A stretch of 64,000 nt of DNA from Poa pratensis. Lineage: Eukaryota; Streptophyta; Magnoliopsida; Poales; Poaceae. Where the stretch lies: the NCBI GenBank assembly GCA_947311845.1, contig CAMZMU010000034.1, forward strand, positions 94,220,289-94,284,288, in the 5' to 3' direction. Made by a program: the position numbers and the translations under genes. Positions 19,950 to 31,376 of the stretch are shown here, piece after piece; position 1 is the first letter of the stretch; every line of letters begins with the position of its first letter. The notes under the pieces were generated by a model that worked only from the letters and a program-made list of their open reading frames with translations, made no database searches and was not told where the DNA came from.

Positions 19950-22900
19950 TCAATATAAGGCAAAGCTTTTGCCCCGTTTCAGTACGTCCATCTTCAGAAT
20001 GGGTGTATTTTTATTCCTGGCCAGCTGCTTGGCAATGTCCTCCTTTATTTCGTCTGCCCTGCCTTTTGCTTCAACAGTTTGGTATTCAATTTCCACAAGA
20101 AGTACTTCCTTGATGCTTGGGAGAAATTCCAGCCCAGAAAAGCCACCTTCAAAACCGTCCAGCTTCAGCACCTCAAGTTTTGGCATTGATGTGATCTTAA
20201 AATTCACTGATCCCCTCAAGTACTGAAGATCCAGTACCACGAGGCTTCTGAAAAGGCCACTCGGGAAAGTAACAGATTTTTCATCCACAAATGGCATCGA
20301 CCAACACAGGATGGATAGGTTTGGTAGGTTCCCAATGGCTTGCATGGTTGCACCGTCCCATGCTAGCTGGCCCTCTGATAGTTTGAGCTTCACGAGATTC
20401 TGTAGACCGCTGATCCATCCTGGCAATTTGCTCATATGGCCACTCAGCTTGAGGCACTGGAGGTTTTTTGGAGGCGACGACATGGCATGAAAACAGTCAC
20501 ACAAATCTACAATTCCTGACACCGCTGACAAGGACTCAAGGCCACTGAGACTGGATGAAATGACCGAACAGAACTCCGGACCATTCTCCATGTTGATGCC
20601 ACGCACTGCTAACTTGCGCAGGCTGGTGAGACCTTTTATCTCTTGTGCGACTACATTCCCCCTTCCAAGAATCACATGCCCCAGCGTGTGCAGGGTTTTC
20701 AGTTTCCTCATTCCTCTTGGCAACCAAACACCAAGATCCCAGCCAAAAGCGTGTACATAACGAAGCTTCATAAGCTTGGTGATGGTTTTGGGCAGCGTCA
20801 ATATCCTTGTATATTTGATGTCTAGTGTCTCGAGTTGACTCAGGTTACCCACCGATTTCGGAAGGTGACGGACGTAGCGGCACCACCTTAGAGAAAGGTA
20901 TCTCAGATGAAGAAGCTTCCCAATGTGCTTAAGGTGATGATCTTGTAAACCTCTCGTTCCTACTAGGTCCAGCACCCGAAGAAATCTCATTTTGTCAGAA
21001 ATGTAAAATGGCTTCCACTCATCAAATACCGTCAATGACCGTATACATGATAGCTCCACGCTGCTCTCAAACACACACTTATCTCCCTTCCAATTGCTGC
21101 TTATGGCAAGGTGACGCACTGCACCGTGAGTGTTCGGCTTGCACCCTTCCTCCAGCCTGAAAACAAGATTTTCCTCCATTGATTTTGTAATGCTGATATC
21201 ACGGATCAGATCGTGTAGCTGGCATGAGTCAAAACCTTGTATGTCGCAAATTGAATTCCGAGTTGGTAATATCATGCTTCTGTCGACAAGTTCCATGAAG
21301 TATTTGTGCCCTACGGAACTGTCCAGACAGTAACCTTCTGCTATCCATCGGTACACTAAACGTCTCCGGTTAACATTGCGGTCTTCTGGGAAGATGGAAA
21401 GGTACAGGAAACAAGACTTGAGGTAATATGGTAGGCCATCATAACTTTTCATAAGAACTGTTTTTATGGGCCCAAACTTTGGGTTCATCTCCAACTCAAT
21501 ACTGATATGCTCATTCAGTTTCCTCCATTCCGCAGCAGTTTTTGTTGGTTGGTCTGCCAAGAAGCCACCTACGGTGACTATCGCAAGAGGAAGTCCATTG
21601 CACGTTTTCAGGATCAGCTTTGCGGGTTCAACCAACTCAGGATAGTCCCTGGCCAAATCTATGGTCTTGTTCCTAAACACCTGTAAGTGTGCAAAACTAT
21701 AATTAGTATGCCATTTTACTACTCTACAAATACATGAATCAAGTGTAAACCAGTCTTCCTTCTTCTATTAGTAACTAGCATGTCCCAGGTTGGGTCGCAA
21801 CTACACAATAGGCTATGTAACAAAGTCTTTTTGTTTCGATACTCTTTCATAGGGATTAGGCAATAAACTTCAGGCCAGGACATAGTTTTAATCTATTAAT
21901 TATCCATGTACGAAATGTGTAATCACACTCTATCTCTAAAATGTACCACAATACAAGTTAAGTAGTAGTAACTTATTGTGCACATCTCTCAAACAAATTT
22001 TTGCACCAAAATTTACATCGACATGTTTATATCCATTTTATGCATGTAAGGTTCTGTTTGTAATTTTTGAAAAATTTAATATGTAATTTTGCAAAGTTTA
22101 TAAACGGGAAACAAAAAAAAATACTCATTTTGCACTATGTTTGTATCAACCCGTTTGGAAAAGAACACCTTAGTTTTCAGCAATTTAAAAAAAATCAGAG
22201 AAATTAAACTCCTTTAAGTTACATGATTTTTATATGCTCTATTTCCTGTATAATTTAATAAGAGATGTGGTGCAGTTATGGAATATTGTCGGCTTGTAGC
22301 TAACCCGCGCACTGGGTGATGTAATCATTTTTTGGTTAACTATTGAAGCATGCGAAAAAATATCATTCCTAAATGATGACCCTATAACATGGGTCGTTGT
22401 GGCCTAATCTTTTGTTTCCGTGACTTACTATGAAGTATCTCTTCCAAACAGGGTTGGTAGTGTTGCTCTTACAATATACTAATCTTAAATAACCCTTCAA
22501 GGTTAAACCTAAATTGAGATAAAATGAACAACATTGTTTTTTGCAAACTGCTAAAGTGAATATGTGAGTAATACTATTTCAATACCTTTTTTGTTAAGAG
22601 GTTAAATGCATCCTTTTCTTCTAGACGGTTGAGAAAATGTATGAACCTTGGTTTTTTGCAACAATGCTTAGCAATATCCTTTCTCCTTGTGGTGATCACA
22701 ACGACTAAGCTTGGATTTTTCATTGCAAGTAAACTTGGCAATGCTAAATCCCATTCTGCCGTAGATGAGAGATCATCGAGAACAATCAAGCAACTATTTC
22801 CTTCTGAACGCCTGACCAACACTTCAGTCAACTCTACAACTCCCATCGAATCAATTTGTGTTTGGTTGTCGCCTTGAAAGTTCAAGGCCTCCTTCCTTGC

Positions 22901-25900
22901 ATCTAGTTGCTCTGCCAAGGTCCTAAGGAGCTCCTCAAGCTTGAATGGTCGTAAGACCGTGACAAAAGCATGTTTCCGAAACATGTCACTGACCTCTTTT
23001 CTCTGCTGAACATCTTTGATCAGAGTTGTTTTTCCAACGCCACCCATTCCCCACAGTGCAATCACCTCGAATTGCTGGGTGCTAGCTTGTTCTCGAATTA
23101 GTGCAGTAATATCAGATTTTTGTTTCTCCCGGCCAATAAGCTGAGATTCCTCCTGAACACATGACATCGTGTTTGCACGTGTGAGTCTCTCTTGCACTGT
23201 AATCTTTCCATCATCATCAGTATTAGATTGGTCTTCTACTATCTCATTCTTAGCAGTGTAGGGTAACTTTGAGCTAGATGATGGCTTCCATGAATTTGTT
23301 GCATCACCAGAAGTCTGAACACAAGCAAACAATAGTTAGACACGTTTTCAGTCATGGATCACTCAAAAATAAATATTGAGGAATCACCTCAGTGCATATG
23401 TCTTACAGCTACAGAGCAATATTAATAACACAATGAACCAAGTAAATCAAGCTTGAAATTTTGCTGAGATGTCATCCCATGGAAACTCGATTTTGAGATC
23501 GACTTGTGCTTATTAATTAAGTCCGCACAAGTCTACCGATGTGTATGTTGTCTTTCCTTCAAATAACCAAAGGGGTACGGAAACGTCTCGCCTTTTACAG
23601 ATCACGATTTTTCTGGCAAAATGATGAGAATAAATGAAAATGTCGGTTGACCAAGTGGAATATTGTGTGTAGACCCAAAGATCAAGGTGGGCTACCTATA
23701 GAGGTACTCGAACTAAAGAATAAGTGTTTACTCAGTACATGACTGTTTAAATTACTTAACGAAGAGGTGGTGTGGCAAAAGTTGTTACGTAGTAAGTATC
23801 TTTGGAATAAAACTTTAGCTCAGGTTGAATCCAATCCAACTGATTGTCCATTCTGGTAAGGCCTTATGAATGTTAAAGATGAGTCCTTTACCAGAGTTTT
23901 TTTTTCCAAATTGGAGATGGTTCGAGTACAAGGTCCTGGGAGGATGTCTTGTTCGGGGACTCGCCTCTATTAGCAATGCCAATCGTTATATAACATTGTG
24001 TGTCGGACAAATGTTTCGGTGGCGCAAGTTCTTTCTCAAGCTTACATTGGTTTTAGACGAGCCTTAACGGGGAATAAGTGAGACTCTTGGTTCCACTTAT
24101 GTCAACGGTTGATGATGGTGCAGCTTTCAGATGAGCAAGATAGATTCGTTTGGCAACTAACTAACTCGGGGACGTTTGCGGTAAAATCTATGTATGCAAA
24201 CCTTATGAATGGACATATATACAAGGTTTCTCCGAAAATATCTATGGAAGCTTAAGATTCTGCTCAAATTTAAAATCTTTATGTGGTTTCTTCATCGAAA
24301 AGTTTTATTATTAACTAAAGATACTATAGCTAAACGGCAATGGCAGGGTCAAAAAAAATGTTGTTTTTGTGATTCTGAGGAAACAATTGAACATTTATTT
24401 TTCTCTTATCCTTTGGCTAAACTGGTTGTCTGATTGTTCAGTTTCCTTTTAAGCTACCTCCTCCAACCAATATTACGAATATATTTGGAAATTGGTTGAA
24501 CGGAGTAGAGAAAAAAAACTAAAGCTAGAATCCGAATTGGGGTGTCTGCTTTATGTTGGTCCATATGGAACTTTAGAAATAATTTGGTATTTAACAAGAT
24601 TGGAACTTCTAATTTCATACAGGTGTTTCACATGGCTTCTCACTGGATTATGCTATGGGTGTACCTACTCCCGCCGGATCAGCGGGAACTTGATGGTCGC
24701 TCATGATACTTTCAGCCGGGCTGCGAGATGTGTAATTTATTCACGCATGCTATGTTTAAGGGGTTGATTCATGTATCGACAAATTTTGAACATCGTAATA
24801 AATAAAGTTATGTGCATCAATTGATGCAGAGGCCGGGGTGTCCAACCCTTTTTTCGGGGAAAAAAAACGGTGTTGGTCATTCATCATGCTTTTCAGAAAA
24901 CAACGGCCGCACAGACGACATGGGATGTGATGGCAGCTTACAAAGCGGGGCGATGCTTTCTTCGAGCCTAGCCGGGTTTATTTTATCGTACTGTAGAAAA
25001 ACGATGTATGTATTTCGAGGGTCTAAATACCAAATTACTCCTAATTAGCATCAAAGGAAGCACACCCAAACAAGCTAATCGATCTGGCTATACGTGAGCT
25101 AGCTTAGCTTGAGCTGGCCAGCTTTAGTATGCATTAAAATATATCCATTGATTTACAGGGGTAATAAGGGCTTTTTAAGTAGAAAATCATTTATTGAAAC
25201 GCAAATCCCATTAATTATCCCGCTAATTTAGCCTAAAATCATGGCAACCAGATCCTGATTATTTTGATTCTCACGTTCTTCTATGAGGAATACCTTCTGA
25301 ATTTGTCTAGCTTCATATCGATTATTAAAACAATGGCAGAACCACCTCAACGGAGTTCATGTGCGCACGGCTGCGCAGCGAGTTAATGGCACTGGCGGTC
25401 ACTGAAGTCGTCGAGTGGTGCACTTAAGTCACCATTTTAAAAAATCTTGTGAACCCGTCACTCAAGTCAACATCTATGTGTACTTTGGTCACTCGGCCGG
25501 TTTTTGACCGAGAGTCGTACCTGCGGACAGGAACTTTTGCAAATAACCCCTCTATTTTATTTCTTTCTTTTATATTGGTAAAAGTTTTGACAGCAGGGTC
25601 CACTTCGTTCAGTTTTTTTTTCTACGTCCTTCTCTTCCATAGATACCTCGACTGCTGGTTTTCTACCTTCAGAAGAAAAAAAAATACACAGGACACGGTA
25701 GGGCTGCGGCCTGCGGGCAGCCGCCGGCGCCGGCGCTGGACCCAGGCCAGGGCACCACCGCACCACGTCCACGCGGTCGTCGCCGTGCGCGGCTGCGGAC
25801 TGCGGAGGCCGCCGCGGCGCATCCGTGAAGCCGTCGGCGGCCTGACGGCCGGAGGCTTCGATCTAGTCCACGGCGGGACGCAGTCTGGCCGGGCGAGCGC

Positions 25901-28900
25901 CACCGCCGGCTCAGGTGCAGCGCGACGGACCCTCTGCGGCACGGTGAGCCGACGTTGAGCTCCTCACATGCCCTGTGCGCAGAGAACGCGGTCGGCGTCC
26001 CAGAGCGCGCCCCCGTTGGCATCGTGCTCCTCCTCGTCGTCGTGGGTCTCTCCGAGCTCCGCCTTCATGTCCGTTAGCTCCGCCTCGTCGTAGTGATTCT
26101 ACCCATAGAAGGAATCGAGCCAGTTCTACCCTAATCGCCGGCGTGGATGTCGCCTTCCCCAACTCTAGCTCTGGCCGCCGTGCTCCGGCCGCCGCTGCCG
26201 GCATCCATGCCGCCGCCGCTTGCCAGCCTGCGGCTCAGCTCGCTCAACCTGTCATCCAACCAGCTGGATGGCCAGGTACCGGCAGAGCTCGCCCTCGCTG
26301 CTTACGATCGCAGCTTCCTCGACAACCCCGGTCTCTGCCTCGCCGACCACGCCGGTCTGGGACCTGGCTACCTCACCGGCGTGCGCTCCTGCTCCGCGGG
26401 ATCACAATCCGCCGATGCTTCCTCCGGCGGCGTCTCGCCGGCGCTCCGAACGGGCCTCCTGGCCGCTGCCGGCGCGCTCCTCGTCCTAATCGTGGCCTTC
26501 GCCTTCATCATCGTCCGCGACATAAAAAAAAGGAAGCGCGCGGCAGGGGACGGTGGCTGGAAGATGACGCCTTTCCAGACCGGTCTGGGATTTGGGGAGG
26601 CGGCCATACTCCGGGCGCTGACCGAGGAGAACCTGGTCGGCAGCGGCGGGTCAGGGCGCATGTACCGCGGCGCGTACACGAGCCGGTACAACGGCAACGC
26701 CGGCGCGGTGGCCGTGAAGCAGATACGGAGCGCCGGGAAGGTGGACGAGAAGCTGGAGCGCGAGTTCGAGTCGAAGGCGAGCATCCTTGGCGGCGTCCGG
26801 CACAAGAACATCGTCAGGCTGCTGTGCTGCCTCTCCCGCACCGACTCCGGCTCCAAGATCTTGGTGCCATGGCGTCATCGGACGCCGCGAAGAACGCCTC
26901 GTGCCGGCGCCGTTGACCCTGAGGGGTTATTTGCCGTCGACCAAAAAAATATCTAACTACACCAATATAAAAGAAAGAAATAAAATGGAGGGGTTATTTG
27001 CAAAAGTTCCTGTCCACAGCTAGGACACGTGAGTCACACATGACGACTCTCGGTCAAAAACCGGCCGAGTGACCAAAGTGCACATAGATGTGGACTTGAG
27101 TGACGGGTTCACAAGATTTTTGAAAATGGTGACTTAAGTGACACGTGAGTCACACATGACGACTCTCGGTCAAAAACCGGCCGAGTGACCAAAGTGCACA
27201 TAGATGTGGACTTGAGTGACGGGTTCACAAGATTTTTAAAAATGGTGACTTAAGTGCACCCGCTCGACGATTTCAGTGACCGCCAGTACAATTAACTCCT
27301 GCGCAGCACAATGGCAAAGCTCATGGCCACGAAACTAGCTTGGGCTTGGCCATTCTTCTCAAACAACAGCGACAATACAATCGTATTCCGTTAACTAATT
27401 AGTTCTAAACTTTCTGGGAAGACATGATCTTTCCAATCTAGACCACCACCGCGTCGTCAAGCAACTACGCAACAGCGATGCATGCAGTTGTCTTTTTTTT
27501 TTGAGAGAGAGAGAGATGCATGCAGTTGTTGCAGGCGTGGCCTTCCATTTTTAACGGGATTTGTTTCTTGCCGTTGTTGTGGCTTCCGATTTTGACCCTG
27601 CATGCATGCATGCCTACTACTCCGGTTCTAGCCACTAGTATCATTTATACTACTCAGGTTTTAGGGACTAGTATAGGTTAATACAAACCGTTTGATCCAC
27701 AAAAATAAACGGCCTATATCTAGTTGGGAGTACCGTAAAAGTACGTACTCTAATTCTTGGTCGACTGATAATTAGCAAAACCATATTTTAAACGATTGTA
27801 ATTTAAACTCTATTCAGAATTGAGGGATTGGGGGCTGGGTGGGTTGGTGGGTAACATGGACTTCTTTTTTCTCTCCCTGGTGGAATGGGATAGAATTTCC
27901 CCTCCCTGGCTTTGTACAAACACACAAATTTATCCTACCGGGTTTGATCACTATCTGGAATTACCATTTTTTTAACAATCTGTGATTCCCCTTGGCCACT
28001 ACTCCCTCGGGGTAAAACCTCTTGTAAATACCTATACACATTCTATGAAGCATAGTCGATTATCGTACTTGTGTTGTCGCACACAAAATATTAACAGTCG
28101 ATTAATCGATAGTCAATATTTTTAGATAAATGATAACAAAAAGGTTGTCTGAAATTTATAGAATTGTACGAGTAAGGTGAGTCTGAAATTGAATTAGTAC
28201 CTGGTTATAGAAAGCATATATGGTCTGATCAGCAGACAATTGCTTGAGCTCCGACACCATACTATCTTGGCCAGGGGATAGGCTTGCGACCTCAACTTGC
28301 TCTGTGGATACAATGATACGGCTCCCTAGTTTGTTCTCCGGGAAGCAAGCTTTGATCTGGTGCCATTCTTCGATGGTGGATAGGTCAGTGAGCACAATCA
28401 GATACTTCTTCTTGTTGACATATCCATTGTACTCAAGGGCCAAGTCTTGATCCGTCCTTGCCCTCTCTAGGAAAACACCAACCCCTGCTTCTGTGCGGAA
28501 CTGTTTCACCATGCTATGGATAAATTCTGTTGGATTGAGAGGGTGCATCACCCTCACCCATGCTCGGCATGGAAAACTCACTTTGGTTTTTGGATTCTCG
28601 TAGGCCTCCGAGATAATGGAGGTATGCCCAACACTGCCACTTGTTCCCCAAACCCCAATCACTCCAAGGTCGTGACCCTCCTTGTTGATCAGTTGGGCAA
28701 GATCCAGTCTTGATTGATGCTTCTTCGCGGCATGCCTTGCTTCATCAACACCAAACATGGCAGCAGCACGAGCAGTAGCAGGATCAGTGGAGCTAGAGCC
28801 CTTGATGAGGCCGTAACGCAAGTTCCTCTGGCTCACGTCCTCGACCTTGGTCCTCAGCTCCTTCATCAGCTTGGCCACATGGCGTCGGTCAAGGAGTCTG

Positions 28901-29208
28901 CGGGGGATGAGCCACCAAGGCTGCTTCTGTTTCTGCAGGCGAACAATGAAATCCTGGAGGCCATCCTCGACGTCATAGGCGACGTCGCGGACCTGCTTCA
29001 CCCAGGTCTTGATCACCTTGCTGTGGTCATCTCGCTCATCATGCGCCATCATCAGGAAAGACTGCATCATTTCCAGCTCGAAGGTGATGAAGGTCTTATC
29101 GCGCTGGACACCGAGCTGCAGGGCCACCTCCTCGGCAACGGCGGATTTGGCATAGCTGAGCGCCCCGATCACCACGGACTTGCCGATGCTCAGCCCCGTG
29201 GCCTCCAT
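19950..29208 (-). CDS. Pib-type CC-NB-NB-LRR immune receptor, three exons, intact
   Basis: Exons 29208-28201 (336 codons, donor CAG/GTACTA), 23314-22586 (243 codons, acceptor TTCAG, donor AAG/GTATTG) and 21680-19950 (577 codons with TGA) join in phase 0 to 1155 residues with no internal stop. I chose MEATGLSIGK as start because the paralogue begins there too; an in-frame Met 14 codons upstream is possible. Domains: Rx-N coiled coil with EDVID-like VAYDVEDGLQDF (76-87); a first NB domain that is degenerate (GTSGSVGHTS at 188-197 lacks the P-loop lysine, LIVLTDLS at 270-277 lacks the second kinase-2 Asp); a canonical NB-ARC with GMGGVGKTT (425-433), CLIVLDDLS (511-519), VVVITTR (540-546), GLPLA (608-612), RNBS-D LKSCFLYLSIFPED (666-679) and LHD in place of MHD (about 734-736); LRRs from about 794 to 1120. 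Duplicated NB motifs are known from rice Pib. Role inferred: cytoplasmic pathogen sensor. No integrated decoy domain is seen. Confidence 0.9.
21681..22585 (-). other. NLR-C intron 2 with ~600 bp extra segment
   Basis: The intron is 905 bp against 303 bp in locus A. The extra sequence (21811-22412) is AT-rich and noncoding, lying between ACACAATA and TGTTTCCG, which are adjacent in locus A. Without terminal repeats it may be an insertion here or a deletion in A. Confidence 0.75.
23545..24867 (+). pseudogene. LINE ORF2 C-terminal fragment (RT tail, zf-RVT) in NLR intron 1
   Basis: Plus-strand codons give FYRSRFFWQ, KWNIVCRPKDQGG, LELKNKCLLS, then LKIKIFMWFLHRKVLL-like and the zinc-binding CCFCDSEETIEHLFFS, the conserved end of plant LINE reverse-transcriptase polyproteins. 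Many stops and frameshifts are present. It ends with an A run (24860-24867) after a GTGCATCAATTGATGCAGAG tail typical of grass LINEs. Orientation is opposite to the host NLR. Confidence 0.85.
24868..25329. other. NLR-C intron 1 sequence between LINE and Pack-MULE
   Basis: AT-rich to mixed sequence with no recognisable gene or repeat. Confidence 0.5.
25690..26146. other. GC-rich captured segment in Pack-MULE, unassigned
   Basis: High-GC sequence with open frames on both strands and abrupt composition change at both sides. It is probably a second captured gene fragment; no domain is recognised. Confidence 0.4.
26147..26956 (+). pseudogene. LRR receptor-like kinase fragment (HAESA/HSL1-like)
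   Basis: The open frame (269 codons) begins in a short proline-rich lead, then LRR sequence SSLNLSSNQLDGQVP, the post-LRR motif SFLDNPGLC, a transmembrane helix (about residues 103-124), a basic stop-transfer KKRKR, and the kinase N-lobe with NLVGSGGSGRMYRGAY (glycine loop) and VAVKQI (lysine). It stops after the VRLLCCLS region; the remaining kinase, including HRD and DFG, is absent and replaced by unrelated sequence from about 26868. The introduced frame stays open, but the signal peptide and most LRRs are also missing. It is a transduplicated fragment, not an integrated domain of the NLR, because it is on the other strand inside an intron. Confidence 0.85.
27024..27255 (-). repeat. Duplicated 116-bp block in right MULE arm
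   Basis: Two copies (27024-27139 and 27140-27255) begin GACACGTGAGTCACACATGA and contain CGGTCAAAAACCGGCCGAG, itself a short palindrome. The left arm has a single copy, so the right arm grew by tandem duplication. Confidence 0.88.
27317..28200 (-). other. 5' part of NLR-C intron 1
   Basis: Mixed sequence with a GA dinucleotide run (27502-27515) flanked by repeated GATGCATGCAGTTGT, and CATGCATGCATGC at 27599. No gene is seen. The intron starts with GTACTAATTC on the minus strand. Confidence 0.55.
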
Positions 29209-29531
29209 CAGCTGCACAGGGCTTCTCTCTCTCCCTCTTGCCGTGAGCATTTGCGTATGGATGGATGGATGATCTGAGAAGAGCTCTTAGGCGCTCAGCT
29301 TAGAGAGTGGATGTCTATTTGCGACCTGCTCGTTAACAACTTGCCTTTTAAAATCAAAGACTTGGCGCCAGCTAGTCTCATGTCGCATACTCGTTAGTTA
29401 ATTCTGCACCATGCACTTATTGCAACGATACAGCGATGGCTGAACACACTCCTATATAGAATTTTTTTTTGAAGTTTTCCTATATAGAATTTCAGTAGAC
29501 GCCACAGTAGCATGTACTCCAATTAATACAA
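29209..29531 (-). promoter_or_regulatory. Promoter-proximal region of NLR-C
   Basis: Two TATATAG motifs lie at 29453-29459 and 29481-29487, about 245 and 275 bases upstream of the start codon, separated by an A/T run on a direct duplication of TATATAGAATTT. Locus A has a single motif. The region ends at the A|T dinucleotide (29531/29532) that is the Helitron empty site. Assignment as core promoter is inference. Confidence 0.4.
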
Positions 29532-30116
29532 TATACACAGCGACCAATTAATACTATTCTTCCGTTGCTTTACCTAAGTGCATGCACGTTGTGGGTTGTC
29601 GGTACTTGCGTGAGGTATGTGAGCTAGTTTTGTACCCACGAAGAGCCCATCTATATCCTATTCACCACCGTTATGCAAATTTTTAATCGAGACTTTGCAG
29701 GGCACCTCTCAAGACCTCGCGTCGACGCTGAGTAAAGTTGGCACTACTTTTAACAGTGGAGTGGAGGACTGAGTAATTAAGTTGGCACTACTTTAACACC
29801 GTAAGAGTGGGCATCTTGAGACCTCGCCACCAAGAACATGCCCATCTCAATGATTTGAGCAAATTAAAATATGTGACGCGCAGATCTTGAGGCTGCCATT
29901 ACCGGGTATTTTTTTTAGATTTTCCCATTACCGGGTATCAGATTAATCTAATTTGAAGCGGAATCCTATGCTCAATCGAGTTACGAGTCATCACATTAAC
30001 CTGTACTGTAAACACTGAATTACTGCCGACTCAAGCCACGCTAACGCTTCTCACAAAATTCGATGCCAACAGCCGCTCTCCTTAGATCTCTCCAATTCCA
30101 TGGAGACACACAAATG
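29532..30116. other. NLR-C upstream flank
   Basis: Homologous to 16112-16666; contains no visible gene. Confidence 0.65.
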
Positions 30117-30520
30117 CAAGAGGTTCAGATTTGAGACCTTTTGGCTCACAAAGAAGGTTTTCAAGAGGTAGTGGCTGATGCTTGGAATAAATCCGAACCA
30201 GAAATTAAAGGCAATGCCTTGGCGGTCTTCAATGGTAAACTTCAAAGAACGGCTAAAGCACCACAAAGTTGGAGTGCTAAAAGATTCGATGATATGAAGG
30301 AACAGATTGTATGGGTTAATACCATCATTGGCTGACTAGATCAAGAGGAAAATCGCCGGACACTCTTTTCGAGAAAGATGGCCGAGGAGAGAATTAAAAA
30401 AGAAAATTCAAGGTCCTTGTGTTGTGAAAAGAGCATGGCACGACAAAGATCCAAGCAATTATGGCTCTCCGAGGGAGATGCAAATACAAGTTTCTTCCAT
30501 ACTCGTTCTGTTATTAAATA
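30117..30520 (+). pseudogene. LINE fragment, endonuclease-RT linker region
   Basis: Same fragment as at 16667-17345 without the Harbinger MITE: GNALAVFNGKLQRTAKA, SAKRFDDMKEQIVWVN, then QLWLSEGDANTSFFHTR in a shifted frame. It is cut on the right by the Mutator MITE. Confidence 0.7.
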
Positions 30521-31177
30521 GGGTTAATTGGATCTATGCCATTGCCCAATTCACAGATTGGACTTATGCCATTACAAAAATTGAAGTTGGAAATATGCCA
30601 CTCAAACTTCTCAATACCTCTATCTATGCCATTTTGTTCATTAACAAAACTTATACGACAGTTATACACTTGTACATGTACTTTATACGAGATAGAGCAC
30701 GTACTGGACCCATGCACACACACAGAAAGACTCGATCGAAACCCCGACCCAGAATCGCATCGAAGCATGTCTCCCGCCCCGTCTCGCGCTCGACGAACCC
30801 TAGCGGGAGGAGCCCGTCCATATGCGCCCAAAATTGGCTCATGTTTGAACAGTAGGCTCATATTACTGTTTTTGATTTTCTGTAATTTTTTAGATTTTTC
30901 TGAGAAGTCAATTTTTGGCCAAATTTTGATTTTTTTGAATTTTTGGGCGCCCGGACGACGCTAAAGTGCTCCCAAAAGGTTGGGCACAGGGGTAGTATGG
31001 TAAATATGGCACTATACACTCAAATACATGTATTTTTTAAACCGTTATTCTATTTGGTGGAGACAATGGCATAGATAGAGGTATTGGGAAGTTTGAGTGG
31101 CATATTTTCAACTTTGGTTTTTGTAATGGCATAAGTCCAATCTGTGAATTGGGCAATGGCATAGATCCAATTAACCC
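30521..31177. mobile_element. Mutator-like MITE with ~115 bp terminal inverted repeats
   Basis: The arms 30521-30635 and 31063-31177 are inverted repeats beginning GGGTTAATTGGATCTATGCC. A nine-base duplication TATTAAATA flanks the element (30512-30520 and 31178-31186), as for Mutator elements. Locus A carries the empty site (near 17337-17345). The ~430-bp centre contains a GC-rich portion (30700-30830) but no ORF. Confidence 0.9.
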
Positions 31178-31186
31178 TATTAAATA

Positions 31187-31376
31187 AGTGTACTTCTAAT
31201 TTTAGTATTAAGTCAAACTTTATAAAATATGACCAAATTTATAAAAAAAAGTAGCAACATATATGACAAAATATTGGTATATTTTGAAACTTCATTTCAA
31301 AATTCATTTAGTGATACTAATTTACTGTCATAAGGGTCAGTACAATTCCCTATAAAGTTGGTAACAATTTAATAAG
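31187..31376. other. AT-rich Stowaway-like remnant
   Basis: Paralogous to 17346-17539, with the same AAGTCAAACTTTATAAAATA motif. No gene. Confidence 0.4.

Larger units (their letters stand above)
25339..27307 (+). mobile_element. Pack-MULE-like element carrying receptor-kinase sequence
   Basis: Inverted arms of about 200 bp start at GCTGCGCAG (25370) on the left and end CTGCGCAGC (27307) on the right and share CTGGCGGTCACTGAA, GTGCACTTAAGTCACC and CGGCCGAGTGACC. A nine-base direct repeat ACAATGGCA flanks the whole (25330-25338 and 27308-27316), the size of a Mutator duplication, but 31 bases lie between it and the left arm, so the left terminus is irregular. The payload is a GC-rich stretch (25690-26146) and part of an LRR receptor kinase. 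It sits in NLR intron 1 in the opposite orientation. Confidence 0.75.

Noticed and set aside
25975..26916. 313-codon arginine/proline-rich frame overlapping the kinase fragment
   Set aside because: It is an alternative frame of the LRR-kinase coding sequence, which has recognisable motifs in its own frame.
26147..26956. Receptor-kinase fragment as an integrated decoy domain of the NLR
   Set aside because: It is on the opposite strand, inside intron 1 and bounded by Mutator-like arms; exon joining in phase skips it.
1484..29208. NLR-A and NLR-C as a head-to-head sensor/helper pair
   Set aside because: Both are on the minus strand in tandem and are close paralogues; A is a pseudogene. The arrangement is not that of known NLR pairs.
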